A DNA stretch of 6,080 nucleotides from NCBI GenBank assembly GCA_030630245.1, contig DAOVNL010000056.1:1-6080 (forward strand), given 5' to 3'. A program made the position numbers and the translations under genes. This DNA comes from Candidatus Omnitrophota bacterium. GTDB lineage: Bacteria; Omnitrophota; Gorgyraeia; B26-G9. Positions 1 through 4,707 of this stretch are shown piece after piece. The notes under the pieces are model-generated. The model was given only the letters and a program-made list of their open reading frames with translations. It made no database searches and was not told the origin of the DNA. Every line of letters begins with the position of its first letter. Position 1 is the first letter of the stretch.

Positions 1-875
1 AATTTCTTGTTAAGAGGCTTTAATACTGTTTCCGCTTTACTTACAATATCCACAAGATCAATTGTACAGCGGCCGCAAGTGGGACATGAAATGATTTCTA
101 TTCCTTCATTTAAAAGGCCAAGCGCTGATAATATCCGCTTGCCTGCTTCAACCTCCTTCACGGGATCCGCGGTTAAAGAAACACGCAAGGTATCTCCAAT
201 GCCTTCAAGGAGCAAACAACCCAGAGCAATACTTGATTTAACTATGCCCTCCTGTTCCGGGCCCGCGGCTGTAAGGCCAAGATGAAGAGGAGCATCACTT
301 AAACGCGCGAACCTGCGGTAAGCCTCAATAGTGCTTAAAACATCATGCGTTTTAAAAGAAAAAATCATATCATGAAATTTAAATTGCTTAAATAACCGCT
401 CATAGAAAAAAGCCGCTTTAAGCATATCACCGACAACACCGCCGGACTTGCTCCTTTTCACAGACCCGGAATTAAGCCCGATTCTTATAGGTATTCTTTT
501 TTCTTTAGCTTGCTTTAAAACCGCTTCTATGTGGGATTTTTTCTGAATATTACCGGGGTTCAGCCTTATTTTATCCGCGCCGTTTTCGATCGACAAAAGT
601 GCCAGGCGGTAATCAAAATGAATATCGGCAACAAGCGGTAGTGTTACTTTCTTTTTTATACCGCGGATTGCCTTTGCCGCTTCTTTATCAGGCACGGCAA
701 CCCTTATTATCCGGCACCCCAGCCTTTCTAACTTTTTAATCTGCGCGACGGTTGCCTTTACATCCTTAGTATCAGTCGTTGTCATTGACTGGATGCTGAT
801 CGGGGCTTTACCTCCGATAAAAACATTCCCTGCTTTTATTTTTTTTGACCTTCTGCGAATTATGCGCATATTCAT
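1..875 (-). CDS. ispG: 4-hydroxy-3-methylbut-2-enyl diphosphate synthase (IspG/GcpE), C-terminus cut by the left edge
   Basis: IspG reductively opens the cyclic diphosphate MEcPP to HMBPP, the penultimate step of the MEP isoprenoid pathway, using a [4Fe-4S] cluster. I translated 291 codons from the ATG at 875; the frame stays open to base 1, so roughly the last 60-80 residues are missing compared with the 372-residue E. coli protein. Seen in order: GNVFIGGKAPISIQSMT (about 16-32), LVADIHFDYR (81-90, substrate His86), a RLNPGN segment, PIRIGLNSGS, FSFKTHDV (Lys175), GIGDTLRVSLTADP (Arg231), and the cluster motif CPTCGRC (Cys264, Cys267). The third cluster cysteine and ligand Glu, near a GCVVNGPGE motif in E. 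coli, lie outside the window. Oddly, the usual TEAG glutamate is alanine here (TAAG, Ala203). The start ATG overlaps the rseP stop as ATGA; an alternative ATG is two codons inside. There is no strong ribosome binding site, which suggests coupling to rseP. Confidence 0.96.
   Translation of the reverse strand, partial: MNMRIIRRRSKKIKAGNVFIGGKAPISIQSMTTTDTKDVKATVAQIKKLERLGCRIIRVAVPDKEAAKAIRGIKKKVTLPLVADIHFDYRLALLSIENGADKIRLNPGNIQKKSHIEAVLKQAKEKRIPIRIGLNSGSVKRSKSGGVVGDMLKAAFFYERLFKQFKFHDMIFSFKTHDVLSTIEAYRRFARLSDAPLHLGLTAAGPEQEGIVKSSIALGCLLLEGIGDTLRVSLTADPVKEVEAGKRILSALGLLNEGIEIISCPTCGRCTIDLVDIVSKAETVLKPLNKK
872..875 (-). promoter_or_regulatory. ATGA stop/start overlap, rseP-ispG
   Basis: The TGA stop of rseP (874-872) and the ATG of ispG (875-873) share bases. 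The sequence just before the ispG ATG (CTCAGGTTTTTAAACGGAAA) has no well-placed Shine-Dalgarno motif. Ribosomes finishing rseP probably restart on ispG; this is inferred from the geometry. Confidence 0.6.
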
Positions 876-1963
876 TTTCCGTTTAAAAACCTGAGCGCTT
901 TTTCAAAAGCGCCTATCCTTACCAGGTCATTATAAAAAACAAATACCATTAAAACAACAAGCATAGATAAACCAACACGTGTAGCAATTTCCTGCACTTT
1001 CATGCTCACAGGCTTTCCTCTTATTTTTTCGCACAATAGAAACAGAAGATGCCCTCCGTCAAGAACAGGGATGGGAAACAGATTTATTATTGCCAGGCTT
1101 ACGCTTAAAGCAGCCATTATCTGCAGCAAATAAACAAATCCCAGCCTTGCCGCTTCCCCTGTGATTTTAAAAATAACAACCGGCCCGGCCAATGACTCCC
1201 GCACCGACATTTTTCCTATCGCCATCCTGTATAGCGAAAAATATGTTATTTTTGTCAGGATTATGACACGTTCTGTCCCTTTCTGTATTGAGGCAATAAT
1301 ACCATGGCGGACAATCTTTGTCTCCTTAGAGGGCATTATGCCGATAAGGCCGATTTTAATATCATCGCCAAAAATATTCCTGGTGATTTCTACCTTAGGC
1401 TTTAAACTCAAATCAAAAATCTTATCCTGCCGCCGTATCTTAATGCTGATTTCCTTTTCCCCGGTTTTTTTGTATATAATAGCAGAAAGTTCCTCCCAAA
1501 ATTCAACCTTCCGGCCGTCTACAGAAAGGATGCGGTCCCCAACGTGTATCCCTGCCGTTTGCGCTGGATACTTATCTTTAAGCTCACCGATCTTCGCGGT
1601 TAAATTAGGCATTCCGAGAAAAAACACAAGACTGAAAAGCAGAAAAGCTACAAAATAATTAAAAGCAGGGCCTGCCGCTACAATTGCCGCGCGCTCTCCC
1701 GTAGTCTTTGACAGAAATTCCCACGATTGCCCATCACGCTTTTCCTCAGGGTTATCTCCGGAAAGTTTAATATAACCGCCCAAAGGAACAAGAGAAACGC
1801 GGTACTCTGTATCTCCTTTTTTTATCCCATACAATTTTTTACCAAAACCGATAGAGAATATCTCTACGCGCACCCGCAATAATTTAGCCACAATAAAATG
1901 GCCGAACTCATGTACGAACACCAATACTCCCAGAACAAAAATAAACGCTAATATTGATAACAA
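872..1963 (-). CDS. rseP: RseP-family site-2 membrane zinc metalloprotease, single PDZ domain
   Basis: This is an intramembrane protease of the site-2 family; relatives cleave anti-sigma factors (RseA) and leftover signal peptides within the inner membrane. With the TTG start chosen here it has 363 residues. Seen: a first membrane helix ending in the zinc motif HEFGH (18-22, catalytic Glu19), the membrane-associated segment with LVPLGGYIKLSG (about 58-69), GPAFNY (98-103) starting a second helix, one PDZ domain (about 122-190, with AGIHVGDRILSVDG), the third-helix motif NLFPIPVLDGGH (294-305, zinc ligand Asp302), and a last helix near 329-349. E. coli RseP has two PDZ domains; one is usual in many other phyla. 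A longer frame opens at a GTG (1990, 372 residues), but it has no ribosome binding site and adds nine residues lying outside the usual family N-terminus. The TTG at 1963 gives MLSILAFIF, as in homologs, and follows a GGGAGG. The gene overlaps the dxr end by 16 bases and the ispG start by 4. Confidence 0.95.
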   Translation of the reverse strand: MLSILAFIFVLGVLVFVHEFGHFIVAKLLRVRVEIFSIGFGKKLYGIKKGDTEYRVSLVPLGGYIKLSGDNPEEKRDGQSWEFLSKTTGERAAIVAAGPAFNYFVAFLLFSLVFFLGMPNLTAKIGELKDKYPAQTAGIHVGDRILSVDGRKVEFWEELSAIIYKKTGEKEISIKIRRQDKIFDLSLKPKVEITRNIFGDDIKIGLIGIMPSKETKIVRHGIIASIQKGTERVIILTKITYFSLYRMAIGKMSVRESLAGPVVIFKITGEAARLGFVYLLQIMAALSVSLAIINLFPIPVLDGGHLLFLLCEKIRGKPVSMKVQEIATRVGLSMLVVLMVFVFYNDLVRIGAFEKALRFLNGK

Positions 1964-3102
1964 AGTGATCCTGCCTCCCTTCTTGCCCACTTATCAAGAC
2001 TGAAAATTTCATCCAGAGTCGGACATTTCACGAATTTATGTTTTTCCAAAACCCTTGAAATTACATCAGGGATTTTAAGAAAATTAATTTTTTCATTCAA
2101 GAACGCCTCAACAGCTATCTCATTAGCCGCGTTCATCACGCAACCGGCGCTGCCCCCAAGCTTAGCAACTTTTTTGGCGATCCCCAGACACTGAAACTTA
2201 TTTAAATCAGGCTTAAAAAATGTTAAAGACTTTAAACTGAAAAAATCAGGCGCCTTAAGTTTATTCGCGCAGCGCAACGGATAATCAAGGGCGTATTGTA
2301 TAGGCAATCTCATATCAGTTACCCCTAATTGAGCCAGTATCGAGCGATCACAAAATTCAACCATAGAGTGAATCAAAGCCTCAGGATGAATAACAATTTC
2401 TATGTTCTGGGGCGGAATATCGAAAAGCCACCTCGCTTCAATAATCTCAAGGCCTTTATTCATTAAAGTCGCTGAATCTATAGTTATTTTTTTGCCCATC
2501 TTCCATTTTGGATGTTTCAAGGCCATTTTCAAATTAACTTTTTCCAGGTCTTTTTTCGAAAAATCGCGGAAAGGGCCGCCTGTTCCCGTAAGGTAAATGC
2601 GCCTGAGAGAGTCTTTTTCCTCTTTATGCAGGCATTGAAAAATCGCGCTGTGCTCAGAATCAACAGGGATTATCCTCCCCTTATTTTTTTTAACAACCCG
2701 CATAAGGATTTCTCCGGCCATAACCAGAGGTTCCTTATTAGCCAAAGCTATAGTTTTTCCATGTTCAATCGCAAGAAGCGTAGGGACAAGGCTGACAGTA
2801 CCCGCTGTGGCAATAACCAGGGTCTGAACCTGTTTATGCTTTGCGATTAACATTAGTCCCTTATCCTGAGTATAAACACGGATCCCGGACAAATCTACCA
2901 ATTCCCGCAGTTTTTCAATACATTTTTCATCTTTTACGCTGATAAGCTTAGGCTGGAATAATTTTATCTGTTTAGCCAGCAAACGCATATTGCGATACGC
3001 GCTTAAGGCAATAACCCGAAAATCTCCGGGCCTTGAGTGAATTACCCGCAAGGTATTGGTGCCGATAGAACCGGTTGAACCTAAAATAGCAATATTTTTC
3101 AT
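1948..3102 (-). CDS. dxr: 1-deoxy-D-xylulose 5-phosphate reductoisomerase (DXP reductoisomerase)
   Basis: Dxr converts DXP to 2-C-methyl-D-erythritol 4-phosphate with NADPH and a divalent metal, the first committed MEP step and the target of fosmidomycin. The 384-residue protein is full length (E. coli 398). Seen: the nucleotide-binding GSTGSIGTNTLRVI (8-21), LANKEPLVMAGE (120-131), the metal-binding VDSEHSA (Asp148, Glu150; E. coli Asp150 and Glu152), LTGTGGPFRDF (171-181), the flexible active-site loop HPKWKMGKK (197-205, His197 and Trp200), and IDSATLMNKGLEIIEA (208-223, with Ser210, Asn215, Lys216 and metal ligand Glu219). HPEALIHSMVEF and LGVTDMRLPIQYAL follow, then the C-terminal helical domain. 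Metal ligands and most substrate contacts are intact. Departures are Thr174 where E. coli has Ser186 (GSGGPF) and Pro125 in ANKEP. The ATG start gives MKNIAILGSTGS as expected and overlaps the cdsA stop by 4 bases. The 3' end carries the rseP ribosome binding site. Confidence 0.98.
   Translation of the reverse strand: MKNIAILGSTGSIGTNTLRVIHSRPGDFRVIALSAYRNMRLLAKQIKLFQPKLISVKDEKCIEKLRELVDLSGIRVYTQDKGLMLIAKHKQVQTLVIATAGTVSLVPTLLAIEHGKTIALANKEPLVMAGEILMRVVKKNKGRIIPVDSEHSAIFQCLHKEEKDSLRRIYLTGTGGPFRDFSKKDLEKVNLKMALKHPKWKMGKKITIDSATLMNKGLEIIEARWLFDIPPQNIEIVIHPEALIHSMVEFCDRSILAQLGVTDMRLPIQYALDYPLRCANKLKAPDFFSLKSLTFFKPDLNKFQCLGIAKKVAKLGGSAGCVMNAANEIAVEAFLNEKINFLKIPDVISRVLEKHKFVKCPTLDEIFSLDKWARREAGSLCYQY
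1974..1983 (-). promoter_or_regulatory. Ribosome binding site for rseP, inside the dxr 3' end
   Basis: The minus strand reads AGAAGGGAGG here, a near-perfect Shine-Dalgarno sequence. Its GGAGG core ends 10 bases before the TTG at 1963. It lies within the last Arg-Arg-Glu-Ala codons of dxr. It decides the rseP start in favour of this TTG over the GTG at 1990, whose upstream bases (GAAATTTTCAGTCTTGATAA) hold no such motif. Confidence 0.7.
3099..3102 (-). promoter_or_regulatory. ATGA stop/start overlap, cdsA-dxr
   Basis: The TGA of cdsA (3101-3099) overlaps the ATG of dxr (3102-3100). The bases before the dxr start (GTTGGTTCCTTATAATAT) contain no purine-rich Shine-Dalgarno motif. Dxr translation is therefore probably coupled to cdsA; this is inferred. 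Confidence 0.6.
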
Positions 3103-3929
3103 ATATTATAAGGAACCAACTTAAAATAAATCACATAATAGTAGAAAAAAGGACTGGCAAAAATAATACTATCTATAATATCCAGAACCCCTCCCAATCC
3201 CGGCAAATGGCCTCCGCTGTCCTTGACCCCGCAATCACGTTTAATCAAAGACTCGCAAAGGTCTCCGATCTGCGCGAGGAAACCGATCAGAATACCCAAG
3301 GCAAGCAGATGAATCAAAGGAATAAAAGGAAGATATAATTTACTTATTAACGCGGCGAATAAGCTAAAGACCAGTCCTCCAAAAGACCCTTCCAGTGTTT
3401 TTTTTGGGCTGATCCGTGTTATTAACAGATTTTTTCCCCTGGCAGTTCCCACTACATAGGCCCCGACATCACCTATTTTTGTCACCAGAAGCAAGAAAGC
3501 GGCCAGGAGTGTTCCATGAGGCAGAAATCTTATTTTAATCAGAAAAGAAAAAAACCAGCTTACATAAAAAATGCCGAACAGGGTTGTTGATATGCCCACA
3601 ATTGCCTGTGAACTGTCTTTTCGAATGAACTGCAGGACAAAGAATATCAGTGTTGCCGTAGTTATGAAAAGCAATTCCCATCCCTTAGTCGGCTCAAACC
3701 TGAAATAAATACTGAGTGGTATAAATATGCCTATTAAAATTCCGAAGTATTTATAAATAAATATTCCTTTTTTTTCTATAAGGCCGTAAAACTCATATAG
3801 CCCCGTGCCGATAAGAAAAATAACTACAGACGCGTAAAACCACTTCGGTAAAAAGAATAACCCGAAGATTACAAAAGCAATAACACAAACCGCGGTCCAT
3901 ATTCTTTTTTTTAACGTTACTTTGCTCAC
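3099..3929 (-). CDS. cdsA: Phosphatidate cytidylyltransferase (CDP-diacylglycerol synthase)
   Basis: CdsA makes CDP-diacylglycerol from CTP and phosphatidic acid in the cytoplasmic membrane, the branch point for bacterial phospholipids. The 276-residue protein is very hydrophobic, with many membrane segments (for example about 12-27, 33-50, 57-76, 86-101, 140-162 and 185-221). The conserved C-terminal part is clear: KIGDVGAYVVG (151-161), RISPKKTLEGSFGG (172-185), GDLCESLIKRDCGVKDSG (222-239), then LPGLGGVLDIIDS (242-254). The last block departs from the CdsA signature, which normally reads PGHGG...LDRID: here Leu245 replaces His and Ile251 replaces Arg, while both aspartates (250, 253) and the KR/KD residues remain. 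The start is GTG; an in-frame TAA two codons upstream rules out a longer form, and an AGAGG motif sits 8 bases before it. It lies 24 bases after uppS and overlaps dxr by 4. Confidence 0.95.
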   Translation of the reverse strand: MSKVTLKKRIWTAVCVIAFVIFGLFFLPKWFYASVVIFLIGTGLYEFYGLIEKKGIFIYKYFGILIGIFIPLSIYFRFEPTKGWELLFITTATLIFFVLQFIRKDSSQAIVGISTTLFGIFYVSWFFSFLIKIRFLPHGTLLAAFLLLVTKIGDVGAYVVGTARGKNLLITRISPKKTLEGSFGGLVFSLFAALISKLYLPFIPLIHLLALGILIGFLAQIGDLCESLIKRDCGVKDSGGHLPGLGGVLDIIDSIIFASPFFYYYVIYFKLVPYNI

Positions 3930-3937
3930 CTGTTAAA

Positions 3938-3942
3938 CCTCT
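3938..3942 (-). promoter_or_regulatory. Ribosome binding site for cdsA
   Basis: AGAGG on the minus strand, in the context AAAAGAGGTTTAACAG, is followed after 8 bases by the GTG at 3929. It supports the GTG start. It lies in the 24-base gap after the uppS TAG stop. Confidence 0.7.
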
Positions 3943-3953
3943 TTTATTCAGCG

Positions 3954-4667
3954 CTATTTAATGTTCCCAAAACGCCTTTTCCGTTTTTGGAAATTATCAA
4001 CAGCTTTTTTTAACTCAGCCTTATTGAAATCAGGCCACACCTTATCCGTTACATACAATTCACTGTAAGACAACTGCCAGAGCAAAAAATTACTCAGCCT
4101 CATCTCTCCGCCGGTACGGATCAAAAGATCCGGATCAGGAATACCGGCTGTATATAAATAGCCTGAAAAAATATCCTCGTTTAATTCAGTCTCAGTTAGC
4201 CGCTTATCTTTTATATCCCCGCATATTGATTTAACCGCCTCAATAATTTCAAGACGGGCGCCGTAATTTAAAGCCAGAACAAGGTTAAGCCCTGTGTTGC
4301 TCTTTGTCTGTTCTTTTGCCTTAGCAATAACCTCCCGGGCTTTTTTCGGTAATCTTTCAATATTGCCTATGGTTAAAAACCGGGCATTGTTTTTTTTCAG
4401 GTTGCGGATTTCCTTATCAAGAAACCAGCTTAAAAGGCCCATTAAAAAATTTATTTCCTTTTCAGGCCTTTTCCAGTTTTCGGTAGAAAAAGTATACAGG
4501 GTTAAAAACTTGACCCCCAAATCATCGCAGCATTTTACGATAGACTTTACTACTTCCGCGCCTTTTCTGTGACCGGCAATTCGAGGCAGTTTCCTCTCTT
4601 TAGCCCAGCGGCCGTTGCCGTCCATAATAATCGCGATATGCTTGGGGATAATCTTTTTTTCAGACAT
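3954..4667 (-). CDS. uppS: Isoprenyl transferase, (di-trans,poly-cis)-undecaprenyl diphosphate synthase
   Basis: This is a cytosolic cis-prenyltransferase that extends farnesyl diphosphate with isopentenyl diphosphate units to undecaprenyl diphosphate, the precursor of the lipid carrier for cell-wall polymers. The 237-residue protein matches the usual family length (about 230-255). Seen: IAIIMDGNGRWAK (11-23, with the essential metal/diphosphate Asp16), GHRKG (32-36, His33), LTLYTFSTENWKRP (55-68), LALNYGARLEI (131-141), and PDPDLLIRTGGEMRLSNFLL (177-196) followed by WQLSYSELY (197-205). Arg184, Arg190 and Glu203 match E. coli Arg194, Arg200 and Glu213. The C-terminal RKRRFG is also typical. 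No key residue is missing. The product chain length cannot be read from sequence alone, but the gene context favours undecaprenyl. The ATG start puts the conserved motif at the usual distance; only a weak A-rich leader precedes it. The stop is TAG. Confidence 0.97.
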   Translation of the reverse strand: MSEKKIIPKHIAIIMDGNGRWAKERKLPRIAGHRKGAEVVKSIVKCCDDLGVKFLTLYTFSTENWKRPEKEINFLMGLLSWFLDKEIRNLKKNNARFLTIGNIERLPKKAREVIAKAKEQTKSNTGLNLVLALNYGARLEIIEAVKSICGDIKDKRLTETELNEDIFSGYLYTAGIPDPDLLIRTGGEMRLSNFLLWQLSYSELYVTDKVWPDFNKAELKKAVDNFQKRKRRFGNIK

Positions 4668-4707
4668 TTTTTCTATTCGTTAAGCACTAATCTCTATACG
4701 CTATTTT
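4668..4707. other. Intergenic gap between the GH57 gene and uppS
   Basis: This 40-base gap is the longest non-coding stretch in the window. It is AT-rich and contains no hairpin followed by a U-run, so I see no terminator. A TATAGA-like hexamer is present on the minus strand, but no convincing -35 box accompanies it. Read-through from the GH57 gene into uppS is likely, though a weak promoter cannot be excluded. Confidence 0.5.

Noticed and set aside
7..285. 92-codon plus-strand open frame
   Set aside because: Antisense to ispG, which is clearly coding on the other strand with the CPTC and DTLRVSL motifs.
1161..1658. 165-codon open frame on the plus strand
   Set aside because: It lies wholly antisense to rseP, whose motifs are unmistakable, and its translation shows no recognisable domain.
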